Source of the DNA: Lineus longissimus
Taxonomy: Eukaryota > Nemertea > Pilidiophora > Heteronemertea > Lineidae
DNA length: 64,000 nucleotides
Assembly (NCBI RefSeq): GCF_910592395.1
Contig: NC_088321.1
Span: forward strand, 11,472,001 to 11,536,000
Direction: 5' to 3'
This document shows, piece after piece, positions 30,301-45,300 of this stretch (position 1 is its first letter; each line of letters starts with the position of its first letter). The position numbers were made by a program, and so were the translations under genes. The notes under the pieces were generated by a model. That model searched no databases. It was given only the letters and a program-made list of their open reading frames with translations, and was not told the origin of the DNA.

Positions 30301-33300
30301 TCGACAACCATTTAGGCCCTGTAAAAATAAAGATTTCGCTGTCACATAGTAGGATGTCTTCTTCACTGAAATGTCGTTTTCTATAATTCTCATCATTTTG
30401 CATTTGAATTGAGGCAAAAACATTCTCAGACCGATGTATGTATGATCATGTATAGCAAGTGCAGCATACGTGGTTGTGTGCCATAATTCAATTTGACGAT
30501 AAAGTAGAATGTTGGATAGACTACGCTTTCACAAATTGGAAACAAACACAATCTCTCAGTAGCGAACATTGTCAATGACAATAACACTGAAAAACGCTGC
30601 AACCTCATTTGCACTCGGTTGCGAATAGACATGGCATTCACTCTTATGGTGAGTTTTTGTATTTAAGCCTCACTGCGGGTACTATTTAGTCGGAATAGAA
30701 ATTTGGCTTTGAGCTGCATTTGAAATATGCATTATATTACGCTAGCACTATTGACTTACTGAAATTCATGAGTTGATAAAACAAGAGATAACTGTTTTTA
30801 CTTATTGCTTTTTCAGTTCCAACATGTGCGAGGAACTGCAGATCGCACAAGGCACAATGTGCACTCAGCCTGACATGCAGATACAAAATAAAATCGCCGA
30901 GATGCTCCTGCCGACCAGGCCTAGTATGCTGCAGATGTAAGTGGCACTTTACCGTTATGACTGGGGCCATGATAGAAAAGGATATAAAAACCGCAGACAT
31001 TCCAGAGTAATAGTGGACAAAAAATGGTAGAGGCCAGAAGTATAAATAAATGAATAAATACCACCAAAAAGTGTTTCTATGCTATTACTATGACACATCT
31101 TCCATCTTTTCAGGCAATGTAAGTCCGCCACAAGGCAACTATAATGCTTCACTCTGGCTCAGTCCTATGTCTAATTCCATTCAGTCTGGCTATGTCCGAA
31201 ATTTTACCGGAAGTTATAAAATATTAAGTTGATTTTTGCTACTAGTGTTTTTTTTGGTCACGCATCGGGTCATCATCTGGCTGCTCTTGGTAGTGCTAAA
31301 CTTCAGTTTTGTCGAGTACGTCAACCACTTTACTAGAAATGTATGGGTAGCTACGGTGTATGATAGGCAGAGCGTACTTCAATTATCTCTGTATTTCAGA
31401 CACATGTGAGCAAGGTGGGTGCAAAGGTAAATGCGTAAGAGGCCGCCGATGTCCTAAAGGGAGTAGGCCGCTTAACCAGAGAAGGTGCACTTGTCCGATA
31501 GGCTATTTATGCTGCTCGCGTATACGTAAGTATTTAAACTCCAATTTAAGGAAAATAGGTATGAGTAGATGCCATCCACTCGACCGAGTTACTAGCGCGA
31601 CTGAATAATTTGTTACATTGGAGTATTTCAAATAACCATCGTTCGGGCCACGGTGAAAGTAAACAAAAGAGTGTGTATCGATGTTTAAATAAAAGTAGTG
31701 TGTATTACTTATGCCGAAATTTTGTTTTTGGTGGTGAAAGATAAAATGTAATGTGCAATATTATGTCATCCGTTCAATATTTTCAGAAATACGAATGATG
31801 TTGCTATTCAATATCAAAAAAGCTTTTTTTCGGGCGGTATACTAAAAGATGTCCGATGAGTGACTTCGCAATCTAATACGGGAAGGTCGTTGGAATGGGG
31901 GACACCTGTCATGAATAGATAACTGCTAAGCAGGCGAGATAACAGAAATGAATTTGTCTTGTTTAAGACGAACTTTGCTGCCGGACAAAAGACCAGCCAA
32001 ACATTTTCAGCTATCATTCATACTATACTGATTATTACCAGGCAGTTAACGCAATGCATGAATGATCATTGCAACCCCTTGCCTGGCATTATGTCTTCCC
32101 GGATAAAAGCTGCCATGGAAGTAGATTCTAGTTCTGACAATATTTTCTCTTTGTAGAACGATGTCCACACCGAACTAGAACATATATCAATTGCAGACGG
32201 CTTGGAGGATGGGTAATACCCGCTTCAAATAACCCGAAAGGACGTGTTTGTTGCAAACGTAAGTCTTAATTTCCGATAGCGATGCCATTTGTTCACATAC
32301 GATTTCCGTTCGCATCTGTAATGCTTTGAATTTGTTTTTATTGCAAATCCCAAAAGTAGTTACTATATACCAATCGATGATAAATATATTTTTGCAGTTG
32401 GTCGCAATAAAGTCATACGATCGACAACCGTTTTATAGACCCTCTAAAAACATAGTTATCGTTGTCAAATGTAAGGTTGTTTTTTCACTTAAATGTTCTG
32501 TGGTGTTTAAATCCTAAGTCAAATAATGAACGTTCCTGTGAGAATTGACATAGGTTTTGAGCGGTGGTAGAAACGTTCTGATTCAATGTATGGCAGGTGC
32601 GACATCGTGGTTGGTGTCACGGTATTGATGTCACGGTATTGAGGTCATTTCCGATAGGGATGCCCTTTGTTCACAGACGATTTCAGTTTGCATCGGTATT
32701 GCTTTGAATTTTTTTGTATTAGTTGGTGTATTAGTGATCTTAATGATCTCACGCAGCCTTCTTATACGTGCCTCTGTTGCGAATAGACGTTCTATTATTT
32801 TAAATCATGTTGTTTCCCTAACATTATTATCTCATTGAAATTCATCTCTAGATTCATTATAAAGAGACCAAGCTTTCTATTTTTAATTTACGATTGTATT
32901 GCCTTTTGTAGTCCCAACATGTGCGAGGAACTGTAGAGCGTATAAGGCGCGTTGTGCAAGCAGCCGGACATGCAGATACCCAATAAGATCACCGAGATGC
33001 TCCTGCCGGCCCGGCCTAGTATGCTGTAAATGTAAGTGGCACTTTACAGTTATGATTTGGGCCATGATAGGAAAAGGGATGACAAAATAGCCTGGGCTGG
33101 TTTGTTCAAAATCACATTGGCTTTAACGGCGCCGTTAAGTCTTAACATGAAAATGCTAATGGGATTGAAACTGAAAGAGATAATGTGCATAAGAATACAT
33201 AACGTAACCAACAGGCACCTATTCCATAGAGCTATACCCTATACTATACTATACGCGAACAATAGTTTCATGGTCATGCACCCTTTGTGAAACCATTGTT

Positions 33301-36300
33301 CGCGTATAGTGTAGTATACCGTATACCTCTATGGAATAGGTGCCTAAGGCACCTTCTCCATAGAGCTATACCCTATACTACACTATACGCGAACAATGGC
33401 TTCACAAAGGGTGCATGACCATGAAACTATTGTTCGCGTATAGTATAGTATAGGGTATAGCTCTATGGAATAGGTGCCTTAGGCACCTTCTCCATAGAGC
33501 TATACGGTATACTACACTATACGCGAACAATGGCTTCACAAAGGGTGCATGACCATGAAACTATTGTTCGCGTATAGTATAGTATAGGGAACAATAGTTT
33601 CATGGTCATGCACCCTTTGTGAAACCATTGTTCGCGTATAGTGTAGTATACCGTATACCTCTATGGAATAGGTGCCTTAGGCACCTTCTCCATAGAGCTA
33701 TACGGTATACTACACTATACGCGAACAATGGCTTCACAAAGGGTGCATGACCATGAAACTATTGTTCGCGTATAGTATAGTATAGGGTATAGCTCTATGG
33801 AATAGGTGCCTTAAAGATAACGTGACTTTTGTGCTTTAGAACAACTGGGCCCAGGAAATGTATTTCAGACTAATAGTGGAAAAAGAAATATGGAAGAGGG
33901 CAAAAGTATGGACAAATTAACATATACACAGCCATTGTAGGGTTGCCGGAAATGGTTTTCCACTATTACTGTGACACCTCATCCATATCTTTCTGGGCAA
34001 TGTCGATTCGACATCAGACTGCTTTAGTGTATCACTATAGCAATGTCGGAAAACTTATCGGAAGTTCTAAACGAATTAGTTGACCGTTGTTGCTACTAAC
34101 ATTTTCTTGGTCACGTATCGGACCATCATCTGGCTGTTCCACGTGCTAAATTTCAGTCCTGTCGATTACATCAACCACTATACTGAAAATAAGAGTTTGA
34201 GATCCGCAAATTAAAGCAAAATGTATACGACTACTTTCGAACATCCACGTAAATTTGGAACGTATAGAAAAAAATTAGTTGAGAAAACCGCAACTGATGA
34301 GACAACGAATTATTTTCAATAATGTAACATGATTGCCAATTCGAGTCGACCAGTGCCTTGTGACCAATAACAGATCGCCTTAAGCCCGCAACTTTGGCGA
34401 CAAGAAGTGTTCAGCTGACGCCTCTCGACGCCGAAGTTGGCGGCCAGTGGATCCCGGTCAGAGCACACCTGCCCAGAATTGGCGTCCAGTAGCGTCTTTT
34501 CCGCCACTTTGGCCATAGCCTCGCCGCCGACGCCAATTCAGGCGGCAATCCGTAGCACACCTGGCTTCTTCTTGCGTTCAAACGCGGCGACATGCGTCAA
34601 AAATCAAACATGTTTATAGATATTTGGCGTTTAGTTGCGGCAAGTGGCGGCAAGTCGCGTTCGCCGACGCCGTTCGTAGCAGACTAGGGATTTTTCAGGC
34701 GTTCAGGACTCTTGCGGCAAAAAACGCCTGTGAACGCCGTAGTAGGCGGCTAGTGTGCTACGGGCTTTACAAAGCGCGATATTTTGACAAACGCCTGTCT
34801 CCATTGATGACTGACCCGGCTATGCTGTTAATTGTGGAAGACGATAACAAACCCCAAGCGAACTGGTGTACTGCTTACGATCTGAATAAAAGGCAACATC
34901 ATGTCGCTTTTGGATAATGATCTCACGGACATTTAAACCCCGCATAAAATATGATGTGGATGTTTTGAAATCAGAGTAGAACAAACAAAGAAAATGGCTT
35001 GTTTTTGATGGATTTTTTCCGCAGTTCGTTTCGATATTTTCCATTAAAATCAACTTGCGTGGTGTTTGTAGATTAGGTCTCCCCGTATAGAGATACGATT
35101 ATGAAATAGACTCGGCGCCAATCGATATGAAGATAACAGCATAGAAGCTTGAATAAGTCGTGTCGTGGGTTTCGTATTCAGATAATGCCCTTGTATAAGA
35201 ATTTGACGGATGGTAGAAAAGGACAAACAAAGCCACCCTTTATTCTCCGTCTCTGGTTATCTAGATCTGTTGGCAGTTGTGATAAGTTATGAGCTAATTC
35301 ATTTTCCTTACTTTTGAAGAGCGGTGTTATCTCATTCGTGAGTCAACTAGCCATAGCATTTTAATCGAGATGGGAAGATTCGACAGATGCGCAACTTATG
35401 ATGGGAAAAATCACTCCCATATACATTTGATGACGTGGCAAAAAATTAAGTACGTCGTTTTGCTCTAAGTTGACAGTCGCCAACTCTCTAATAACGAGTA
35501 GCTTAGGCCTATGATATGAATAGCGTGCCTCAGTTATTTTTGTATTGCAGACACATGTGAGCTAAGTGGATGCAGAGGTAATTGCGTAAGGGGTCGCCGG
35601 TGTCCTGGAGGGAGAAGGCGGCTAAACGGGAGTAGGTGCACTTGTCCGTCAGGTTATTTATGCTGCTCGCGTATCCGTAAGTATTTAAACTTCAATTTAA
35701 GGAAAATTGGTATGAGTAGATGTCGCCGTCCGATACCAGAAGAGACATCCACTGAAACGAGGAACAGGACAGTCTGTTAAATTGGAGTATTTCAAATTAC
35801 CATAGTCCGTACCGATGTGAAAGTAAACCAAACAGAGTAATATCGATGTTCAAGTATAAGAGTAGTGTGTAATTTGCCGAAATCTTGTTTTGAGCGCTGA
35901 AAGAAAAAATGTTACTCGTTCCGAAATACAAACAATTGCCTGATGTTAAAAGGTTGGGTTCTTTTTCTGGAGGTATATTTATTTTAAAAAGTCCGATGAT
36001 CGGGAGTGCCTTATCGGATCTGGCTCGGCCGGGATCAGAGGGTCGTTGGAATGGGGTAGACCAATTATTAATCGATAACTGCTTAGCTGGCGAGAATACA
36101 ATATTGAATTTGTCTTATTTAAGAAGAACGCCGCCGCCGGACAGAGGAATAACCAAAAGAAATCAAGTATAGAAACATATCATACTCTGTTGATTTTGAC
36201 CAGGCAGCTATATGTTCACCTGTATGCATACTGACATGAAAATAGAAGCTAGCTGGTTCTGACAGTAATTGTCTCTTTGTAGCCAAATGTCCATACCCGA

Positions 36301-39300
36301 CTGTACCGTATGCCTTTTGCAGACGGCTTGGAGGATGGGTAATACCCGCTTCAGGTAACCCGAAAGGACGTGTGTGTTGCAAATGTAAGTCTTTTTAATT
36401 TCGGATAGGGATACCAATTGTTTACAGACGATATGCGTTCGCATCTGTAATGCATTGCGTTCTTGCAACCCCTAAATATATTTACTATACATGTACCAAC
36501 CGACGAGAAATACATTTCTGCAGTTGGTTGCGACGAAGACACATGATCGACAACCATTTAGGCCCTGTTAAAATAAAGTTCTCGTTGTCACATGTGAGGA
36601 TGTGTTTTTCACTGAAACGCCGCATGGTGTTTTAATCCTCAGTCGATTAATGAGTATTGTGCATTTGAATTGTGACAGAAACGTTCTCCGACTGAATCAA
36701 TGTATAGCAGGTGCAACATACGTGTTTGTTTGCAATATTTCATTTTGACCAGACGGTGGACAGATGGACAGACAACGCCTTCACAAATAACTCTCAGTAC
36801 CAAACATTGTCAATGGCAGAAAAATCAGAAAAACGCTTCAGCCTCTTTACGTCCCACTGTTGCGGATAGATATTCCATTATCTTTTTTTGCCTTTTTTAG
36901 TCCCAACATGTGCGAGGAACTGTAAAGCGCTGAAGGCACGATGTGCACCCAAGCGGACATGCAAATACCCAATTAAAACGCCGAAATGCTCCTGCCGGCC
37001 TGGTCTAGTATGCTGCAAATGTAAGTGGCACTTTGCAGTTAATCACTGCAGCTATGATAGGAAACTAGTCAACACGCTATTGGTATGGCTGCCGAAATGA
37101 TTCCAACTGTTTTACTATGGAACAATACCCATCTCATCGGGAAATGCCAATTCGCCAGGAGGAAGCTTAAAAATGCCTCACAGTGGATATGTTTGAAAAC
37201 TTATATACCGAAGTTAGTTTTTTTCACGGCCATCACCTGGCTGCTATCTGTAGTGCTAAACTTCGGTCTTGTCTCGTACATCAAACACTATCCTGAAAAG
37301 TAATGACAAGCTCAGGCGTGATTCAGTTATCTCTGTATTGCAGACACATGTGAGCTATCTGGATGCAAAGGTAAATGCGTAAGAGGCCGCCGATGTCCTA
37401 AAGGGAGTAGGCTGCTCAACCAGAGAAGGTGCACTTGTCCGATAGGTTATTCGTGCTGCACGCGTATAAGTAAGTATTTAAAAATCAATTAAAGGAAAAT
37501 AGGTGTAAGAAGATGTGCTCTACATTCGCTACTCGACACAGGTAACCACACAAATCCATGAAAGATCACATTCTTCTGTGCAGTTCTGGATTGTCCGTGA
37601 AAAATCTGAAATACCCGTGACTTATCTGTGATCTTCCTAAAACAGGAAACCATCTAAAAGTTTATGATCTCCACAGCACAGGGCCATCAACGAAACAAAG
37701 AAACTGCTAATGAGGTATGATCGTTTAAGTAATTGGACATTAACATGGCCAAACTTTTGCATACGAGTGGTGTGTCGTGCGAGAGTGCTCTCAATTGGAT
37801 TATGGAAAATATCCATCATTGTAAAGGAAGGGGTGTATTGGTATAAAACTAGGCCTTTGCCATAGGATATATCAAAACTAAAACACGCATAGCATCATCA
37901 ATTAAATACATTTTTCACAGAATAATATAATTGCCTGTTGTCAAGACTTCTTCGAATTAGTGATCAATTCAGTGTATGGTGAAACTTGTAAGAATGTTTT
38001 GGCAGGAATTGCATCAAAAGAAACAAGAGTTAGTAAGTTCTAAGATTGCAGATTTTGCAAGATTGATTGAGAAAAAAAATGGATCAAAAGGAAACTTAGT
38101 AGAAAGAATGTGTTCATCTTTAAAGTATATTGAGCAGAATAATTAAACATGACAATAGGTAATTTTGAACACTGTTCCTTGTTAGCCCTGCAGTTCCCAA
38201 TTGAAGCTCGGGACGACCATAATAAAGATGAAAGGGAAACTACGGGAAAAGTGTGCTTTTTTATCCTTATGAGGCATAATGATCAGGGTAATTAAACATG
38301 TGAAATATCGTTTTATCAGGGCAAATTAAAAAATTAAAATGCGAATTTGAACTTTGATTATGCCTGTTATTGTAGTTCTAATTGCAGTCTGGGGCAACCA
38401 AAATAAGAATCGTCTCTTAAAACAAAATTTGTTTTGCGTTTTTTGCAATTCCTGGAAAAAATTATTTTCACTAGTTTTACCATACATGTACACTGAATTG
38501 TTTACTAATTGGAATAAGTCTTGACAAAATGCAATTATATAATTCCGTAAAATAAAGAGTTCAATTAATTTCGCTATTATTATTTGTTTTAGCTTTTGTG
38601 AATTCTGCTTTTGTGAATGCCAAAGGCCTAGTCTTATGCCAATACATCCCTTCTTTCACCAAGTTGGAATTTTCCCATAATCCAATTGAGAGCATTCTAG
38701 CATGACGCACCACTGATCCTCAAGAGTTTGGCCTTATCAATGCCTAATTACTTAAACGATCATGCCTCATTAGTAGTTCATTTGTTCCTCTGGATGGCCC
38801 TGTGCAATGGATCGGGCTCATACAATTTTAGATGGCTTCCTGTTTTAGGAAGATCACGTATATATTACGGGTATTTCAGATTTTTCACAGACAATCCAGA
38901 ACATCACGGAAGAATGTCCCCTTTCCTAGATTAGTTTAATTAGTTACCAGTGAGAGGAGACATCCACTAAACTGAGGAACTAACGTTGTAGGATAATTTG
39001 TTAAATTGGAGTCTTTCAAATGATCAACGGCAGTGCCGGTGTAACATCTGTGGTTGTTCCCCATGTTTCAGTGTTTCCAAACAATAGGCAGCCAGAGAGA
39101 CCATTACTTTTCAATAGGGGGGATACACAGAAAAACTCGTCAATCTATTTTTGAGCGTTCCCAAACAATGAGGGGAAACACTCAAAAACAGAAACACTCA
39201 AAAACGTTACACCGGTGTGAACGAATACAATAACAGTGTCTATCGGTGGTCAAATATGAGTAGTGTGCATTTTGCTGAAATCCTGCTTTAATTGCTTCAA

Positions 39301-42300
39301 GATAAAACGTTATGTGCAAGATGTCATCAGTTCAATCACGTTTAGAAATACAAATGGCAGCGTTACTATTTCATGGTAAAACAATTTCCTGATATTATAT
39401 ACCATATCAAAAAAATGTCCGATGAATGCCTATGAGAACTGGCACGTAATGGAATGGGAAAACAAATCATGTATTGATAACCGCTTACATGTAGCAGGCA
39501 AGATGACAAAAATAAATGTGTCTTGTTTAGGACGAACACCGCTGCCGGGTAGAGGAATAACCAAACAATTTCGATTTATGATACACATAATAATCTGCTG
39601 ATTTTGACCAGGCGGTTTAAAGCAACGCATTAAACGATCATTGCGACTCCTTAAGTCCGCCAGCTGATATTGTAGTTGAGGCTAGTTCTGACATTATTTT
39701 CTCGTTGTAGAAAAATGTCCATACCGAACTAGAACATATATCAATTGCAGACGGCTTGGAGGATGGGTAATACCCGCTACAGGCAACCCGAAAGGACGTG
39801 TTTGTTGCAAACGTAAGTCTCAATTTTGGATAGGGATACCATTTGCTTACACATCGACGATATACGTCGGTAATGATTTTTCTTGCACGCCCTAAAAGTA
39901 TTTCCTAGATACCGACCGACGATAAGTACATTTCTGCAATTGGTTGAGACGAAGACACATGGCTGACAACCGTTTAGGCCATGTGAAAATAAAGTTATTG
40001 TGGTCACATGTAAGGCTATATATTTTTCACTTAAATGTCGTGCTTAAATCCGAAGTCAAATAATGAACGCACTTGTGACAATTGACACTTTTGCATTTGA
40101 ACCATGGCAGAAACGTTATGATTCAATCCAGGCAGTACAACATACGTGGTTGTTTCCCACTTTTTCAGTGTGCAATTACAGTGGCCAGCAGTAAACAGAC
40201 AACGCCAAGGGAAACAAACACAAATCTCTCAGTACCAAACATTGTCAATGACAGAAAACTCTGAAAAACGTGCCTTTGCCACGTTTGTTCCGAATCGACA
40301 TTCCATTATTTTATATTGTTTTTCCCTAACATTGTCATCGTTGTGAAATTCATTGCTAGTTTCATTAATTAAGAGATCAAGCTTTCTTTTTTTAGTTTAC
40401 GCTTTTTTACCTTTTAGTACCAACATGTGCGAGGAACTGTAGAGCCCAAAAGGCTCGATGTGCACCCAAGCTGACGTGCATATACAAACTAAATAAGTCG
40501 AGATGCACCTGCCGGCCCGGCCTAGTATGCTGCAGGTGTAAGTGGCACTTTACATTCATGGCTAGGGGCCATAATAGAAAAGAATGAAAACATAACTTAA
40601 ACATGTATTTCAGAGTGGACTAGAAATATGAAAAGTATCGATAAAAAAATATGTCTTGGGCAGTGGAATTCGCTATCATACTTCTTTAGTGTATCACTGT
40701 AGCAATGTCTGAATTTTGTTTGGAAGCTATTAACGAAATAGTTGACCGTTGTTACTAGTATTATGCTCGGTCATGTATTGGGTCATCATCTTGCTACTCC
40801 AGGTTGTGTTAAACGTCAGTATTTGCTAGTAGGTCAAACGTTATGCTGAAAATTAATGAGTGGCTCAGGCGTATGGTATACAGTGTGTGCTTCAGTTATC
40901 TCTGTATTGCAGACACATGTGAGCAAGCTGGATGCAAAGGTATCTGCATAAAAGGCCGCCGATGTCCTAAAGGGAGTAGGCCGCTAAACCAGAGAAGGTG
41001 CACTTGTCCGAGAGGCTATTTATGCTGCACGCGTATAAGTAAGTATTTAAACATCAATTAAAGGAGAACAGGCATGAGAACATGTGCTCCCCATTCGATA
41101 CTAGACACTGGTAACCACACTAATCCAGGAAAGAGCTCATTCTTCCGTGATTTTCTGGATTGTCTGCGAAAAAGCAAGAGATACCCGTGATTTATCTGTG
41201 ATCCTAAAACAGGAAAGCACCTAAAATTCGGTGAGCTCATAATGTTTCCTACGATATCAAAAAATGTCCGATGAATGCCCGTGAAAACTGTGAAAAGTTG
41301 GAATTGGGAATTGGGAAACAATCGTGAATTGATAACCGCTTTGCAGGCAAAATGAGAGAAATGCATTTGTTTTGTTTAGGACGAACTGCGCTGCCGGGTT
41401 GAGGAATAGCCAAACAATTTCGAGTTATGATACATATCATGCTCTGCTGATTTTGACCAGGCGGCTAACGCAATGCATAAATGATCATGGTGACCCCTTA
41501 AATTTGCCATTTTCCACTACATGTCCACATGTGCATGGAAGCTATGTTAAAGTAGACGCCAGTTCTGACATTGTTTAATCTTTGCAGATAAATGTCCATA
41601 CCGAACTAGAACATATATCAATTGCAGACGGCTTGGAGGATGGGTAATACCCGCTACAGGAAACCCGAAAGGACGTATCTGTTGCAAACGTAAGTCTAAA
41701 TTTTGGATAGGGATCCCATTTGCTTATACAGACGATGTGCGTCGGCATCTGTAATGCTTTTTCTTGCAAACCCTAAAAGTACATGTATTTAATACTATAC
41801 AGACCGACGATAAGTATAGTTCGGCAATTGGTTGCGACGAAGACACATCGACAACCGTTTATGCCATGTGCAAATTAAGTTCTCGTGGTCACATGTAAGG
41901 GCGTCGTTTTTGACTATGTCGTGTGCTTTAATCCTGAGTCAATTAATGAACGCACTTGTGACAATTGACATGTGGCAGAAACGTTCTGATTCGATGTATA
42001 GCTAATGCAACATACGTTATTGTTTGCCACTTTTCATCAGTTTGTCAGTACGGTGGACAGCTAGACACACAACACCAATAGAAACAAACAATAACTCTCA
42101 GTATCAAACGTTGTCAATGCCAGATTGTATGTTTTAAAAGTTTTAAACAATGCATCAAGACATATTTGTTTAAGGAAGCCTTTTATCACTGAGTGTTTTA
42201 ACTATGTTTTAAACTGTCCTGTAATTGTTTTAATCATGTTTTAAATGTCTTTCCTATTATTACTGTATGAATATACTTTTGTAAAGCGCTGCTGGCAATT

Positions 42301-45300
42301 AATTTTTAAGTGGCGCTATAAAAATAAAAAAAATTAATTAATTAAAATTAAACACTGCAAATCGAAAACACCAAAAAAGCTGCAGCCTCCTTACGTGCCT
42401 CTGTAATGTCTGTTGCGAATTGACATTTGTTATTTAAAATCATGTTTTGCTTAATGTTATCATAATCGTATTCATGACCATAAAGCTTCATTAAGAAACC
42501 AAGCTTTCTTTTTTATTGCCTTTTAGTCCCAACATGTGCGAGGAACTGTAGAGCGCAGAAGGCACGATGTGCACCCAAGCGGTCATGCAGATATAAAATA
42601 AATAAGTCGAGATGCACCTGCCGGCCTGGCCTAGTATGCTGCAGATGTAAGTGTCACTTCACAGTTATGACTGGGGCAATGATAGAAAAGGATGGACAAC
42701 ATCCTGGAAATTCCAGGGTAATAGTTGGCAAGAAATAAATGGAAGAGGGCGGAAGTATAAGTTAATAATACCACAAAATGTGCAGGAGTGTAAATTCAAC
42801 AATTTATATCTTTGCACTGAAACACGATAGTTGTGTTTGGCCAAGAAACACTGGTTACAAAAAAACTTGCTAACCAACGTGCTAAGCAGAATCTTTACGG
42901 AGAACGGCCATTGAACCAAGAGTACTTTTGATATCAATTATGTTAAACGTCTAACCACTTTAGGGTTATCTTTTATATACATGTACTTTAATGTTGTTCT
43001 ACACCGATTAGACTTTCGGAAGGCAATGCTTCAGTCAGTGTATCAACAATGTATACATGTACATGATATACAAAATTACTTTACATTCGTATCTTCATTA
43101 TACTTTTCATTTTCTTCATATTTCTCAATAATTACGTTGTTCTCCGTAAATCACCTCCATAAATGCTCCATGCATTGATTCATTGTAAATGTAGACATTA
43201 TAAAATTCTCAATAAAAGTATTTCACAAATGGGTTGACTGTAAATGTAAAGCAGCCGTCTGCCAACTGGTCACCGCGGCGGCAATGCCGAACTCGACTAT
43301 AACGGATCGTCTCACTGTTAGTATGATTGCCAATCGAAATTATACTCTTACTGGAACACATCATTCATCTTATCTGGCAATGTCAAATCGTCATCCGGCT
43401 GCTTTAATTAATGACCACTGTCGTGGCTATGCCTGAAAACTAACCGGAAGTAATGAAATAGTTAGTTGACCGTTGCTTTGTTTCTCGGCATCGCATGCAC
43501 ATCGGACCACCATCGGTTTGCTGAGGTACATGTAGTACTAAACATCGATATTGTCGAGCATGTCTACAACTTTACCCACAATTCATAAGTTGCTAAGGCG
43601 TATGATACACAGTGCGTGCTGCAGTTATCTCTGTATTGCAGACACATGTGAGCTACGTGGATGCAGAGGTATATGTGTGAGGGGCCGCCGATGTCCTACA
43701 GGGAGTAGGCGTAAAAATCCCAAATTCTGCACTTGTCCGATAGGCTATTCCTGCTGCACGCGTATACGTAAGTATCGGAAAAAATCCATTAGCAAATGAG
43801 TATGAGTAGATGTACCCGCCCTCATCAGATACCAGAGGAGCCATCTGCTATACACAGGCAAAAGTGTCCGTCCACTGATAGTTGAGGGTCCATGGAATTC
43901 CGTCCATGAAGGTCCATGGATGGAACGTTCATGATTATCACAAACAACGTTTTACAACTGGTAAATCCAAAATGAGACACTCAAGATTGGCCGCAACACG
44001 ATATGTAAAGCATTAAAGAGTGGCAGTATTCAAACCTTTGGAAAATAAAAATGAAATGGCTGTATTTACTTGTATTCCATCATAGAATCATATGACGGCC
44101 CATCATAGATTCTATAACGGATTCCATCATCAACTTTATCTACTGATAGCCCACGGACGCTCCATCCACGGAGGTCCAGCCATGGATAGCTGATGGAGAT
44201 CATCCATCAATTATCCATGGATGGCCCATGAACGTTCATGATTAATCCCATAAACTATCCGTGGACGGAAACAGAGGAATTATAGCGTGATACGATATTT
44301 TTTTTAAATCATAGTCATTTCAATGACTGTGGTTCCGGCCGATTTAAAGTATTGTTCAAATAAGAGCAGTGTGCACATCGCCTAAATCGTTTTTTAAGTG
44401 CTAAATGATAAAATGTTATGGTAGCAAGCAGTCCCGGTCATTACATATTGACATCTGCTTATAGCTGGCTTGGTAACATGATTGATTTTGTGTTGTTTAA
44501 GACGAAAGCCGCTGCCAGAGGAATAGCCAAAAAATCGAGTTGGATACATATCATACTCTGTTGATTTTGACCTCGGTGTTAATATGATGGCATAATGATC
44601 ATGGTGACCCGTAAGCATGAGAAGTCTGCCAAGTTCCGACAACGTGTCAAGCAGTTGGGGATGTAATATCGAAGTAGAGGCGAGTTCTGACATCATTTTC
44701 TTTTTGTAGCCAAATGTCCATACCGAACTAGAACATATCGCAATTGCAGACGGCTTGGAGGATGGGTAATACCTGCTTCAGGTAACCCGAAAGGACATGT
44801 TTGCTGTAAACGTAAGTCTTATTTGCAAAAGTGACAACATTTGTTTATACATATGGTATGTGTACGCACCTGTGTTGTGCATTACGTGTTGTCGCATTCT
44901 TTGCAAGCCCTGAAAATGTTTCCACACCAACCAACTAGAAACATATTTCTGCATTGGGCGCGATGAAAACTGTTGATCAACAACCGTTTGGTCCTATTTC
45001 CGTAATTTCACATTGTCTGTTTTAAGGTTGTCACTTTCACTTTAATGTCGTGTCGTGATTTTAAGCCTAAATGAATTGATGAACGTGCTTGTGACAATGG
45101 ATATTTGCATTGGACCTGTGGCAGAACTGTACTGATTCGATCATTCAAAGTATACCAGATGCGATGAAAATATGCGTTGCAGTTTGAAGGAATCTGAAAT
45201 TGTTAGGTCAATGCTAGAATTCCTAGAACCCGAATTTTCCGCTCTCCGGAGACGGCGGAATTCCACGACGTCAACTCGTTTTCAATTGTAAACAGGGTCA

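Noticed and set aside
32600-32720. Possible extra exon after C11
   Set aside because: It is a partial duplicate of intron sequence from 32270-32335 and has no Cys-rich frame.
39046-39214. Possible small MITE with ccggtgtaac ends
   Set aside because: Only about ten bases of inverted end and no clear target duplication; interior resembles ordinary intron sequence of this locus.
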